64,000 nucleotides of DNA from Climacium dendroides (lineage: Eukaryota; Streptophyta; Bryopsida; Hypnales; Climaciaceae), in assembly GCA_950106755.1 (NCBI GenBank), contig OX467086.1, positions 16,634,001 to 16,698,000 on the forward strand, written 5' to 3'. Below are positions 24,576 through 37,643 of this stretch, one piece after another (within the stretch, counting starts at the first letter, position 1; each line of letters begins with the position of its first letter). The position numbers and the translations under genes are program-made. The notes under the pieces are model-generated. The model had not been told where the DNA came from. It worked only from the letters and a program-made list of their open reading frames with translations, and did not search any database.

Positions 24576-25462
24576 TTAACCCCTAAAGGACGGTTTGTCC
24601 CCTCAGGGGACAATTTGGGTCCAGGTAGGTTCCTATTGTCTCAATTTGTAGTAAATGTTTTTGGGATTTTTGAGGTTGTGGAGTTTTCTAAGAGCTTTGT
24701 GAATATATAATTTTTGTTTCAATTGGCAACTGGGAGAAAAAGTTATGGCACAATAAGCCAAAAACTAAAGTCAACGGGCAGCACAAAAAAATCAGAAAAA
24801 GTCAAAATATTTTTTCCTAAAATCTCATATTTTTGTTTACATTTGAAGCTTTGATTCATTCCATTTGGACTAGTTATGAGAAAGTTATGGACAATCTAAG
24901 CATCTTCTTAAAAAAATAACTTATAGGATTCATTTGTAAATGCAAATTTTACAATTTTCCAAAAAAAATTTAGACAAGGTTAGGTTTGCTTTCTAGAACA
25001 ATCTCACTGTTGGGATTATCATATGTCCATCTTAAAGCTATTAATGATTTAGTTTTTCCTTCAATCTTTAACCTATTTCTACTCCAAAAACAAATTTAAT
25101 GAGTGAAAATTAAGTGTTTTTTGTTGAATTTTTTTCCTTAGATTCTCAACTCATCTATTCAACATAAAAACTTAGAAAATCAAAATTAATAGTGCAAAAA
25201 TTTTTGGTTAAAAAGATTCAAAGCCAAAAAATCTAGTCAAGCAAGTTGTAAGAAAACTTATTTTCTTCACTTTGGATGCAAATATCTTGCAATTTATGTG
25301 GTCAAATTTGATGAAATTTTTACCACATGTTCTCAAACAAGTTAAGTACAAGATTCTATGGTTGGATTTTTTTTTAAATTGGTTTTCTTAGGTGAACGCA
25401 ACAAAAGTGGTAGTTCTAAGTGTTTTTTGACAAAAAAACACCCTTGGGGCTTTAGGGGTTAA
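24576..25462. mobile_element. TTAA-flanked element, long form (copy 2)
   Basis: Begins TTAA-CCCCTAAAGGAC and ends GGCTTTAGGGG-TTAA, a clear terminal inverted repeat next to TTAA on both sides. It is 887 bp with no coding capacity. It is the best preserved long form and aligns along its length with 12,445-13,374 and, in its right half, with 30,777-31,719. Confidence 0.8.
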
Positions 25463-26391
25463 GATCAATAAATGCATTCTAGCTTCTTTTCTACGATAAC
25501 CTTGAAAGTCATCCATCAATCACTTTGAGGCATCAATATCTTTGTTGGAAGGATGCAACCCCATCACCTTGATAGTTAGCCAAAAATTATTAGATTCTTG
25601 GATGAATAGCTATATTCTTCATGAGATTCTTTGTTTCTACAGTTCTCCAAAAGTCATTCATTAGATAGGCTTAGTCCTAAGCATCCTTCGTGGGTGAAAA
25701 AATTTCAAAAACTTATTTGGACAATTTTTATAATGCATTAGTTACAACAACAACATTGCAGTCACTTCGCAGGCAATTGAAGTTGATAGCGCTGGAGTTC
25801 AATCATAGAATTTTGAACACTAGCATTTGATCAGAAAACTCTTGTGGTGCTTTAGATTTTCATCATGAACATTGAATGCAATATTTGGTTGATATTTATC
25901 CGGGATGAAAACATGACAGATTTTGTGACAAGAGTTGTGACACTGCATACTTATAGAACTTAAATACTTATATAACTTAATCAATACAAGTTGATGTCAA
26001 ATAGACTGCATCAAACTAAGTTTTGGGTTTGATGTTTTCCTTGAAGGCTTGGCTGGTTGACTGAGAAGTCAAAAAATGGAGAAAGCATGGTCCAAGTGGT
26101 GGTTAGAGTGTTGAACATGAATTGAGCTTACTAACTGAACTGAGCTCACAGGGAGGGTGCTGCAGCTCTTCATCTGCAGATTCAAGTCCTGGCTTGACTC
26201 CATCAAAGGTAGAAGGTCCATAAATTGCTCATCTAAGGGCTGGAATTGAATTTTGGGGAGGTGAAACTTCTTGAAATATTTTTCAGTAAATTTTCCTTGA
26301 AAGGCAAGCAAAAGTGGCATTCAACCCAAGTAGTTTCATATCTTTTTGAGCTTTGTGGAATTAGTGGAAGTTAAAATGGCATGGGATTCTG
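25463..26391. other. Intergenic DNA
   Basis: No gene recognised. A minus-strand frame at 26,320-26,069 has no recognisable product. Confidence 0.4.
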
Positions 26392-26491
26392 AAATTGCCC
26401 ACCTCCTCAAATGTACATCATTTGTACATTGTTGAAGACTATAAAAAAGCAACATGTACAAATAGAGTACATTTGAAGAGGTGGGCAATTT
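26392..26491. repeat. 100-nt hairpin (small inverted-repeat element or miRNA-like)
   Basis: Arms 26,392-26,434 and 26,450-26,491 are reverse complements with about four mismatches and one bulge, around a 15-nt loop. The outer 25 nt (AAATTGCCCACCTC outward) pair with one mismatch. The size fits a plant miRNA precursor or a very small inverted-repeat transposon. Confidence 0.8.
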
Positions 26492-26958
26492 TAGAGCCTA
26501 AGTGTTTTTAGAGACTCCTACCATATTAAAAAAAATCTTGCAACATTAGAGCCTATAAGTAGGTATAAAACTTCAAAAATATTTTATTATGTATATTCCT
26601 TTTTTTCTTATTTATATGAAGTAATGGAGGGATAAGCCTCTACTTGGGCTCATGCTTTCCCTCCTTCTCTCCATTTTGGTTTCAACTCTCCAATTTCAAT
26701 AATTATTAAAGGACTTGTGAGGAATTGTCAACTTGGTAATTTTTTGGGTATATGAAGACATTCTTCCTTGAGGGCAATGGTATGAAAAATCATCTTTTGA
26801 GCATGCATTTTTTTTAATTTTAATTTTTTTTCCCCTCACAAAATAATAACTTGTCCTTTGGATCGTAGAAAAAGTCATTTTTGAAAGTTTGATGAGTTTA
26901 TTGATGATTTTGGATGCTTCGTTCTTTTCAATAGGATCATGGTGATGCTAGGTGCATA
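26492..26958. other. AT-rich intergenic DNA
   Basis: No gene recognised. Confidence 0.45.
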
Positions 26959-27545
26959 TTAACCCCTAAAGTCCCAAGGCCATTTTTATGCCTAAACCAC
27001 TCAAAACTACTACTTTTGCTACATTCACCTACAAAATAAATTATAAAAAATCTTTTTTAGAATCTAACTATAGGATTTTGTTCTACACTTGTCTTAGATT
27101 ATGTGATAAATTTTTTGTGATTTTTGACTGTATAAATTGAAAGATATTAGCATTCGAAGTGAAAGGAAAAAAATTCTTTCAAGAAGTTGCTATGGTTGCC
27201 CGCAAAACAAGAAGCTCTATAACTTTCACATCTCTAATCCAAATGGAATGAATCAAAGCTTCCCATTTATAAAAAGTTATAATCTATAAGAAAAGAAATA
27301 TTCAAATTTTTATTTCAATTTTTTGTGGATTTTTTTTGTTGCCCGATCTCCCCCATTTTGAGGTTATTGTGGCATAACTTTTGCTCCCGGGCACCGATTG
27401 AAATAAAAATTATATTCCCAAAAAGTTCATAAGTTTTTCTATCTTATGAGAAAGTTTCAAAAGAATTTAGTAAAAATTGAGATCGTAGGAGCTTGCCCGA
27501 AATCCATTTTGTTCCCTATAGGGACAATGGGACTTTAGGGGTTAA
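26959..27545. mobile_element. TTAA-flanked element, inverted and shortened (copy 3)
   Basis: Begins TTAA-CCCCTAAAGTCCC and ends GGGACTTTAGGGG-TTAA. The interior matches the long forms in reverse orientation (for example AACTTTCACATCTCTAATCC) with a central deletion, giving 587 bp. Flanks outside TTAA do not match each other. Confidence 0.78.
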
Positions 27546-28225
27546 GTGAATTCAAGTTCTCATTTTGGGTATGCTAGTTTCCAACCCTAGCATTTACATC
27601 ATGCTAAAACATACAAACTAAATTCAACATCCTCTAACTCTCATTGAATTTTGAAGTTGAGATATCCCAAGGACATATAGTGGAAAAAAAAACTTTTTGT
27701 TTTGAGTTGTCATTGTTTAATTTATTTTTTACATGGAAAAATCTTTGCACAAAAGTGACCATTTTTTGCCTTGGGGGTCTCAAAATGCAAGGGAATTTAG
27801 GAATTAATCTTTTTTTCAAAAATGAAATCAAATATCTACAATAGGCCATTAAATTTTCAAATTCTTTCTAAAGTTTTGAAAGTACCATGGTTCATCCAAG
27901 AAAAAGTGAAAGGAAAATTCCATTTACAAAATATGATGGAAAAGTTTGAAATATCACCATAAGTATACATCATATTGAAGAGCATTTCACTTTTAACCAA
28001 ATTTCCATATCATTCATTCTATAATTTAAGGCTCTTGATTGTAGGTTCTCACCTTCCTATCCTATTGTAATAAAATAGTCATTTTTAGAATTCTTTCCAA
28101 GTTTTTAAAGCTTTCAAGTAGAAACTCAATTTAAAAAGCTCCCTCAATGCTATAAGTTTTCATCAAAGCAAAAGAGAAAGTGACTTTGAATACCACAAAT
28201 TCAAATCATAGAAAATTTATCCAAA

Positions 28226-28448
28226 TTAACCCTTAAAGGACAACAAGGTGACTTTGAAAATCATGAGTTTTTATGACTGTGTGAAGCATTGGCTTGAAAA
28301 ATTGTAAAAGCACTCATTGCTAAACAAACTATTGTAGAAGATCTCCCCTTTTCTTGCAAAATTTCAAGGATGAATAGTTGCACTTCTATCCTAGATAGAG
28401 AGATCCTTTGTCATCTATCGGACGCAAAACGTCCACCTCAACATTTAA
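28226..28448. mobile_element. TTAA-family element, partial (copy 4)
   Basis: Begins TTAA-CCCTTAAAGGACAA. The interior closely matches 40,107-40,350 (TAGTTGCACTTCTATC, GATCCTTTGTCAT, GCAAAACGTC). Its right end is replaced at 28,445 by the TTAA that starts the next element, where the 40-kb copy continues to GGGG-TTAA. Confidence 0.65.
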
Positions 28449-28628
28449 CCCTTGAGTGTTCGAGAGGCTAAAATATGGCCTCTCCATTTTAAAAAAACAT
28501 TCTTGTTTAACTACTATAATCTCATTACTATTGAATTATGTGGATCTCTTCTTAGGAGAAAGTTTGAGCAAAATGAAGTTGAAAAGGTCTTAATTTCACT
28601 GAACTTGCTTTGGGCGCTCAAGGGTTAA
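28445..28628. mobile_element. Short TTAA-flanked element (copy 5)
   Basis: Begins TTAA-CCCTTGAGTG and ends GCGCTCAAGGG-TTAA, 184 bp including both TTAA. The end sequence is shared with the element at 33,193 and marks a second subfamily. It sits directly against copy 4 and seems to have inserted into it. Confidence 0.7.
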
Positions 28629-29458
28629 AGGTTAAAGTGTATCAAGCTCCTTCCTTCTAGGCCTATCAATTTATTTTCAAGCTTCATGCCCCTAAGTGTA
28701 CAAATTATTTACCTCACAATGTAGAGTAGGGGTGGCACTTCTCCACCAAATATTTTTTTTTCCTAGAAAATAAGGTTCTAGATGCTTAAAGATGCTAAAA
28801 CTAGAAAAAAAAAATTCCCAGTATTTTTTTTCCCAATATTTTTTTTCCCCACTATTCAATTTTTTTTTAATTTTTTTAAATAATATCCCTAAAATTGTGA
28901 CCTTTGTTTTTTTAGCACCAACACTTCCCCTACGACCATGCAATGCAATGCAAGATATTTTACCATGAGTGAGTGGCAGTTATGGGACAGAAGGGTTCAT
29001 GATGCATCCATTAAGCCCAAGAGTTAAAACCTGTCCTGCAGCTTGAAGGAAATTCATCATGCCCCTGCAACCAGTGAAGTTAAAAAAAGCCAGACTGAGT
29101 CCACTTCACTGAAGGACCCCCTTCAGGTAAAGCCAGACAGTTCTTTATTTCAGACCTTTCAGTTGTAAGGAGGTTTAGAAGGGGATGTCGGTCAAGTTCA
29201 AGATAAGTAACAAATGAAGTGATGAGCAGTCTGTAATCAATCTCTCAGGGGGCAGTCGATAGTACCCTATGCTGTACATGAAAGCTTGGATTCAGCAGCT
29301 GAGTAGCCACGTCAGATTCTCAAGGGGTCCATGCCACCTCAGAGATGACATGTGGCACTTTCTTTTCACCAACACGACTTCATTTCTATTGAATTTAACC
29401 TTTGCGTAGGGTATAACCTTTGCGTATGATATTCAGCATAATTTAAGTCATTTTTGTA
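28629..29458. other. Intergenic DNA
   Basis: Poly-A and poly-T runs at 28,750-28,900, then a more balanced stretch at 28,950-29,400 without a recognisable gene. Confidence 0.4.
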
Positions 29459-29984
29459 TTAACCCCTAAAGGACCAAACAACGTTTTTTGGCAACATAGC
29501 GATTTTGGGTAGCTCACTACAAATGGATTTTTTGTTTACTTTCAAATTTTCACACAACATGTACCTGAGGAGTAGCTTTAAGGCCCAACAATTTTCATAA
29601 CTTTTGACTACATGGTCTAAAAGTTATTGTATGATATGTCATTTTTGTGTTTTAGTAGGCAGTCCAGGCAGCAAAAAAAACTTCTTTAAAAATCACTTTT
29701 TTAAGATTAAAAAATTTGAAATTGGTTCTTTAGATTTATATATACTTGGAAAGCTTTAAATCATTCCATTATGATTAATGAGATGAAAGTTATGAGTTTT
29801 AGTTTGGGGTAGTTTGCGAGCAGTTATAGATTTTCTACTCTCAAATAAATTTTGAAGTCCTTTATCTTACTCAATTTTAAATACTTTTGAAAGAAAAACA
29901 ACAAAATTAGGTGTAGATTGTACTAGAAATGACAATTTTAGAGCATTTTTGATGAAAATATAGTCAAAAACCTACAAGGGTTAA
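29459..29984. mobile_element. TTAA-flanked element, short form (copy 6)
   Basis: Begins TTAA-CCCCTAAAGGACC and ends CTACAAGGG-TTAA. The first 350 bp and the last 60 bp match 30,777-31,719, which has about 400 bp more in the middle, so this is a deletion derivative. No coding capacity. Confidence 0.75.
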
Positions 29985-30776
29985 AAGAAAAATGCCACCA
30001 TTCAATTTGTGAATGGTGTGAGGTGACATAGACTCCTGAAAATCAAATGTGGAAATTCGATAGTTGGCACATGAACGTCAAATTGGACCTTCATGTACGG
30101 TAGTTTATAATTTTTGACCAAAGTTAGAAAATGTTGTTGTGAATGAATGAAGTATTAGAGTACAAATATTTTAACAAGAAAAAATATGGAGAGAAAGGAA
30201 TGACTATTGTGGTGGATATTCAACTTTTGAGGTAAGAATTGCTTAATTATACTAAATCCTGAAAGGACCATAAGGACACCATGTGACTCTTGCAACATGG
30301 ATTTTTGCACCCTTGATCCTTTATGGATTAAGTTGGGCACATCTAAAATTCCATCCAACTCCAAACCATCCATCATCATTCCATGTACATCTCCCAAAAT
30401 TAATATGTACATATGTCAAAGAAATGACTTTAAAACATCTACCAAATAAAACTTTGACCCTTCATAACTTTTGCATGCGGTATTTCAATGTTGAGTTCTT
30501 TGATGCATTGAAAGCTCCTTTCACTTGCCACTAGCAATAGGAAAAATTTGAAAACTAGATTAATCTAATATAACATTCACTAGCCAAGGGAGCTACCTTT
30601 TGTCCTCTTTAGACAACCACCCTCAATATTCATTCAAAACTAAAGTGTCAAATCTGGACCTAATGACCTTGTTATTACCATTCCAAATTTTGAAGCAAGT
30701 CTAGATTTTGATCATTTTAAATGTGTATGAATGTCATGTTGAGGAATTGCTTGAATATATTATTCAACAACTTTAT
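29985..30776. other. Intergenic DNA with a degenerate TTAA-family end
   Basis: AAATCCTGAAAGGACCATAAGG near 30,253 resembles a decayed left end of the TTAA family. Nothing else recognised. Confidence 0.35.
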
Positions 30777-31719
30777 TTAACCCCTAAAGGACCAAATGGC
30801 ATTTTTTTGGCAACATAGCGAATCTTGGCAACTCACTATAAATGGAATTTTTTTTCTTTGAAATTTTCACACAACATGTGCCCAAGGAGGAGCTTTAAGG
30901 CCCAATAATTTTCATAACATTTGACTACATGGTTAAAAAGATATTGTATGATATGTAATTTTCAACGTTCGGCAAGCAGTCCAGGCAACAAAAAAACCCT
31001 TTAAAGATCACTTTTTTTAAAATAAAAAAATGAAATTGGTTCTCTAGATATATTTATATATGGAAAGTTTTGAATTATTTTATTTTGATTAATGAGATGA
31101 AAGTTATGAGGAGTTTTTGTTGTGGATAATTTGCGGTAGTTACGGAGTCTCTACTCTAAAATAAACTTTGAAGTCTTTTATCTAACTCAATTTTCAATAT
31201 TTTTGGAAAAAATTAAAAAGATTAAGTGGATATTTTTTGTTAAAACATTTAAACCACTTGGATTGTCATTTTTCAATTCCATAAATAAATGGTTAACAAT
31301 TTAATATTTTGTATTATTCTCTACTTCTTTTTACTTACTATTTTTTCCTATATGTTGTACAATTCCAAATGATCTGAAAATTTTCAAGCATGTAGCCAAC
31401 TTGACTTGGAGAGTGAATCCAAAGAGTAACCATGATTTTGGATATAGTTTTATAAAAATGTGACTTTGTCAAGTGCAAGTTGCCCGTTTTTTTGCAGAGT
31501 AAAAAAAGGATTTTTGTCACTTGAAACACGAATATCTTGCAATATACGTGGTAGAATTTCCTGAAATTTTTTTCCACATCTTCTCAAACCATAGTACTAA
31601 AAGATCCTATGGTTACACGTGTTCAAAAATATTTTAAAAAAAAATTTGGTACTTATACTAGAGATGGCATTTTTGGAGCATTTTTGATGAAAACATAGTC
31701 AAAAACCTTTTGGGGTTAA
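30777..31719. mobile_element. TTAA-flanked element, long form (copy 7)
   Basis: Begins TTAA-CCCCTAAAGGACC and ends CCTTTTGGGG-TTAA. The left part is nearly the same as copy 6. The right part carries the AATATCTTGCAATATA and CTTCTCAAACCATAG blocks of the long form at 24,576. It therefore links the two sets. Confidence 0.77.
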
Positions 31720-33192
31720 AGGGAGAGTAATACAACAATCATATTCTTCACGTTAATTAAAATAAATCACATCAAGCCCCAATTTAGTATTTTCTAACAA
31801 TTCTTGACATGTGTCCTTTTAACTATTGATGGGTGTAGAACATTCCACACCATTCTCTCCAAGGGAAGGCAATCCTTCTCATTGCTACTAAATGTTACAA
31901 ACAATAGTAACTAGGTACAGTAGCCAAAAGTGACAAATTAGGGGGAGGGGGCACCTTCATTCTTCTTTTGTTTGGAGACTCATCCAATGTCCATGATGAA
32001 AGTAGTCTACAGAGATGTTACTAATGCCATATACTAAACGTAGAATGCTAAATCCTTCTAACGAAGTGGGACAAGCAAGGTGGTCCTTCTAACAAAGTGG
32101 GACAAGCAAGGTGAAAACGTAGGTTCTCTTGGGATAAAAGTAAATCCTTGCCCCCTATTTTGTGCCACGTTTAGGATACATTTTAGCCCACCGTTGGCTA
32201 ATTTGGGATCTTTGGTTACAAATATGAATTCAAAATTTGCGAAAAATTTCATGTGTGAGTTTTTTTTTTTAAATCCTATATTTTCAACCTGCTAGTCCCA
32301 CTTCCTAGGATGGGTTTTGCGTCCTCCATACTAGGCATGCTGATGTAACTTAATTTTCGATATGAGTATGCAAGTATTTAAGGTCACTACGTAACTTATT
32401 ACCCTTCCTTGTCCAACAGAGCCCTGCCAACCACTCCAGTGGGCCACATCTGATCGGATTTGAATGAATGAATGAATGGCTGACTCTTCAGTGAAGGCTC
32501 AGTTGTCCTCATGCCATCAACATGCTTGTCGCTCAGCTTCCAAACCACAGAAATCATATGTTAAGCTTTATCCCTTGGTCAGTCGGTCGGTCAGTCAGTC
32601 TTCTCCGCAACTAGCTCTCTTCATCTATCATTGGAGGAGGGAGCTTCGCGGCACTATGCATTTTCTACGTGAAGATTTTGTTGGTCCCATGTCGGTCATA
32701 TAGGTCATCCGCTATTTCCGACCAAGGCCTCGTTGCAATATAACTTATATCAAGAGCCTTATAGCCGATCATAATGCGTCACAATTGCACTACATCTATG
32801 CAATTGAAAATAGAATCATTTATTTAGCTTTGCCTATACAAGAATAGAGCACACTACATCACCAAAATGGGAGGGTGATCAAAAATGGATAGGGTTCTCT
32901 AACTTAAGTTAGAATGAAGATGAGAAAAAATTGAAAAGTTGTTAGGATCTCATTTTTAGGAATCTATTTTTTTTTTCTACATAGCCAAAGTGCTTTTGAG
33001 ACTTAACTAGGTTGGCATAATCTTTGTTCTTGGGCACTAATTGACATGGAAATAATATTCATGTAAAGCTAATGTGTTTTTTTATCTTCCAAAAAAAATT
33101 CAAAAGATCATGTCAAAAAATGAGGTTACATGAGCCTAGTGCTTGAAATGCCAAGTGTTCCCCTAAGGGGACTTTAGGACTTATTTAAGCAA
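31720..33192. other. Intergenic DNA with one partial TTAA-family copy
   Basis: A 31-bp tandem duplication lies at 32,053-32,114 (TCCTTCTAAC(G/A)AAGTGGGAC unit). GAAT and CAGTC/GGTC simple repeats lie near 32,463 and 32,578. From about 32,990 to 33,185 there is a right-hand remnant of the TTAA family, ending GGGGACTTTAGGAC. No gene recognised. Confidence 0.5.
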
Positions 33193-33899
33193 TTAACCCT
33201 TAAGCGCCCCTAGTTTGAACCTTGTCATCTTGCCATAGGGGACCACATTTGAAAAGAAGTGGCATCAAAACTACAAAACCTTCATATGGCAAACTTCACC
33301 GTTGAATTTGAAGAAAAGCTACAATGTAGAGCTTTGCTAAAATTTTCAAAACTTTTGACCGTGTGAATATGGACTTTTTAATAGTCAAAGATGCATTGAC
33401 AATTTGTTTTGAGGCAAAATTTAGGTGGGTCCTTGGCTTCAGAAATTTTTGTGCTCTAAACGAGGAGGAGTCAAGCTCTGAATTTTTTGCAGAGCTTACG
33501 GAAGGCAACTATCTTCCTGGACAAAAATTTCCAAAATTTATTGACATCGGGAGGACAACTTTTTAATGCAATGAACCTCCAAGTCCTCTACCATAGATTG
33601 AAACAAAACTGGGAATCAAGTATCGTCCCAATTGCTGAAAACTACATTTTTTGCATATGACCTCCTTCCGAGCATCTACTCAATGAAAACTACGTTTTTT
33701 GCATATGACCTCCTTCTTTCGAGCACCTACTCTGATATTAGTAGGTGGAACCACTGTCTCCCACTTGTAGGCACCATTCCCATACTCCCCCTCAACCTTA
33801 TACCATATTTTCAATAGTACATTACAAATCTAGACCCAATTTGTTAGAAATAAAATTTTGGGAGGCCACATTTTGGCTTGTGGGGCACTCAAGGATTAA
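33193..33899. mobile_element. TTAA-flanked element, second subfamily (copy 8)
   Basis: Begins TTAA-CCCTTAAGCGCCCC and ends GGGGCACTCAAGGA-TTAA, 707 bp. End sequences match those of the 184-bp element at 28,445. It contains a 44-bp-spaced repeat of the AAAACTAC(A/G)TTTTTTGCAT unit at about 33,640 and 33,685. Flanks outside TTAA do not match. Confidence 0.7.
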
Positions 33900-36800
33900 A
33901 AATGAACTTTTTATGTTAGGTTTAGTTCAAAGGGGTAGATTTCTTGTATATTTGAAACCTTTGAGGTTTACAAGTTAAACCAGATGCAATGTAAAGTATA
34001 TAGAATTTTCTTAATTACAATGTTCAACTAATTGCATGAGGATGTATGACGATTTCCTTAACTTTTGAATGATTTTGTATCCAAATTTGACTACCCAAGA
34101 ATTGAGATGTTAAGAATTCAAAATCTAAATTATGTTGTTAATTACTTCATGTTCTATCTTAGGAGATTTATTCAAGGGTAAGTCATATTAAGGTCCATTT
34201 ATTTGAGGTATTGCAACTTGAATCAATAATAGAAGTTTGCAATAATCATTGAATTGAATGTGCAATGTACGATATGTGAAAATGATGAAAGTTCATGATT
34301 TTTAAGGCTAATTAGGAGACTTAGCAAGATACTTATTAAATTGTCACCTAGTAAGGCTTATCATGAAAAGGTGAATCAAATACTAAAATCATATGCTATA
34401 ATACCAAGAAATATTATTACAAAGTTTGAATAAATTTTGTCAAGTATATTATGCTATTTGGCCTATGAGATAGCCAAACAACAAAAATGTTGATTTGGGA
34501 TGCACAATTATATTCTTCTTTGAGAGACCATTTCTCAAACGTTGAAGAACAAAAAGTTTCTCATTTAGATGTACTTATGTATTTACCTCCAAAAATATGT
34601 TTTCTCCGTGAATAATAATAATTTTTTAAACATGCAACTAAAAGGTTTTCAAAACAAAACTAAAAATTCAACCCTTTTAGTTGATCTAAGGTTCATGATT
34701 AAAGGGTTTTTTTAATATTAATTTATTATTTATATTTTTATATCTTCAAATATAAACAAAATATTATTTAGATCACTTGGAAATTGGTTGATATCAATAT
34801 AGTGAACTCTAGCAAAATTTTGCTAAAATGCGAGATTTTAGAAAAAAAAATTCTTAATAATTAATCTTCTTATCAAAAATATAATTTTGTTGTAGCCAAA
34901 TGATGGATGATAATTATTTAGATATAGATAAAATCATCAAAATTGAATGAATAATTAAAGTACAAATATATATACATAGATGAGAAATGTTTTTCTTCCA
35001 AAAATGGTTAATATTTATGTTGTCCTATTTGAGAAAAAAATTTAAATACTTTGAAAAAACATTGGTTATAGAAAAATAAATAGCATGAGATTTGATGAAA
35101 TAGTCATAAAATCAAATTGAGTTAAGGTTTCTAGTATTTCATTTGCTTTACATGGTTTAAAAAGCAATTTTTGCTTAAATGTTGAAGCTATTCACATCCA
35201 CAATTGTAGAATAAATATTAAATACATACGCAAAGATAACTTTATTTATCCCAAAATGTAGAGCACCATAAAAAGAGAACAATTATATCATTCAAACAAT
35301 TTTATAATTTCATTCATTTAGAAAAGAGGCAACTATCACCAATATTCCCTAAAAATTTCTTTGCACCAAGTCTAATTCTTATGGTTGAACTAGTATTTGG
35401 GGAAAAACCCAGTAGCTAATTCAAAGTTAACCAATGCATTCAAGAAAAAGTCTGGTTAAAATTATAAAAATGCCAACAATAAACTAATATTAAATTCTAC
35501 AAATTTTCAATTCAGAGTAAAATATAGAGAAAACAATTGGACTCAGAATTTCAAAAACCAGGGTTGTTCTAGAAATGAAATGAAATGGTTGGTGAAACTC
35601 AAAAAATATTGCAAACACGGGGTCAAAGTCAACAAAAGATTGGGCCACATCCATTAGAACAATATTTTTTATTTTAATTACAGTGATTAGCAGACCAATA
35701 CTGACTAATTGAACACTAATCCACCCTCTTCCTGACACTGGCATACTTGAGGCAAAATTTAAATGCGTGTTTGTCACATGAAACTCATGTTCACTGAACT
35801 AGGGCAACAAAATTGTGATTTGTTTATAAAACTACCCTCGCTACAAATTTATTTGCTTAAAAAAAGTGTTCATTCCCTATTCATAAGAGCTTCGGGTTGA
35901 TTTTGTATACATACAAATATGATGTTTAAGGAATCCATGTCAAGACATTATTAAAATTTCTTTATTGATTCCTACAAAGATTTACCCATAAAGTTTTCTC
36001 ATGTTTGGAGGTTCAAAATTGTTTCAAGAGAATCGTACCTCAAAGGCTAAAATTTTCATTTGTGTTTATATTTTTAGCAAACTCAACCATGGGATCCTTT
36101 AGTTAACTTGTTAAAGTACAACTCCTAAAATTTTAGAGTGAATTATGCCCCCGCTAATTACAAGCTCAATGTGCCTACATCTTAGAATGTAGGCTTTTTT
36201 AGCCCTTCTCAAAGGTGAAATTTTGTCTTTCAACATTTTTTAGAAAAAACATGTATTTTCTATAGCTTGTTTGTTTTAGTAAATATGTTGCAAAATATAT
36301 TGAGAATGTGTGTAAAAAAGTTTGGATAACAAATCTTTTATATTCATCTCCAAGAATTTATGAAATGGAAGGAGGTATTGAATGAAAGAATAATCTAAAA
36401 TGCTAATAACTTTTATAAAGCATTGAGAATTGCTAATACCAATGGTGAGAGTGTTCTAGTATATAATTGTTCTTTTTTGTTTTTGTTTTTATTTGAAAAC
36501 TTTCAAAATTGAATTCAAAAGAAAATTTGATATGTTTTGTTTTTTTTTGCCTTCATTGCCCACAAAATACAACTCTTCATAAATTTCACCTAATTATTTA
36601 GAATTGGATGGTTCAAATGTTTTTGAATTGGTATCAATCTATACAATCCAATAACATTAATTAAAAAAAATCAAAATACATTTTTAGCTTCTTTGTTTAA
36701 CATTGAAATCTTTAAAAACTTATAATTTTTGCAATATTTATTGGAATGATGTGAAACAATCTTGACATGTAAATTAGAATGATTAGCTTCTGTACTAAAA

Positions 36801-37403
36801 AATTACATGCAAAAAATCTATATTCTGAAGTCATTACAACCTGCTTAATTAAGCCCTCAAAAAACCCAAGTGTATTCTTCAGTCTTTTAGAGATAAAACA
36901 ATTTAATGAGAGGAGCCATATTCAAAAGGTCATTCAAAGATTTTAGGAGTAGTTATTTTAGTTAGTTAAATCAAATAACACAACTATGTGGAATTACTTT
37001 CAATAAATTCTTCATTAGCAATAGTCTATTATTATTATTACTAATTACTATTGTTATTATTATTTTATGAATTTATGATTTTATGAGTCAAAAAATATTC
37101 TATGGTTGAATATTTTTTTCATGTAAATAAAATGGATGAATTTCATCCATTTTTTATAATTCAATTAATAGTGGTAAATCCACATCATTGAATTAAGCTT
37201 AGAGTTAAGCAAACTAAAGTTTATTCATAATGATTATTTTTTGGCTTTATAAAAAGTACAATATCTTCATTTTCAAAATTTGACAAAATAACTATGAAAT
37301 TTATTATAGTATTGTTGTATTTGTGTAATTAAAACTTGATTTAACATTTTAAATGGTATCTTTTGATTTTAGAAGAAATCAAAATAATAAATCCTAAAGA
37401 AAG
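33900..37403. other. Long AT-rich gene-free stretch
   Basis: No gene, element end or long repeat recognised. A TTATTA-type microsatellite lies near 37,030-37,065. Short chance frames only. Confidence 0.5.
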
Positions 37404-37643
37404 AGTGCTAGCATGTGATTATTGAATTTGTGAGCCTATGAGTTTAGGAATTTATATTATAAACACTTTTTATTAATACAAATGTTTATATTATAGGTAC
37501 CTATGTTATAAATTCTTTCCATGTTATAGTATACCTATGTAATAGGTGCACACGTTATAAACACCTTCAAATGATTGTTGGTACATCCCTACAATTAGGT
37601 TAAAGGCTCATAAACTCACGTCTTTATGTTCACGCACTAGCAT
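37404..37643. mobile_element. Small terminal-inverted-repeat element
   Basis: Begins AGTGCTAGCATGTGA and ends TTCACGCACTAGCAT, imperfect inverted repeats of about 15 bp extended by a second inverted block (GAGCCTATGAGTTTA and TAAACTCACG). The interior matches 15,420-15,625. About 240 bp, non-coding. Confidence 0.65.

Noticed and set aside
37031..37065. TTATTA-type run as a possible repeat array
   Set aside because: A short simple-sequence repeat, not a structured array or CRISPR.
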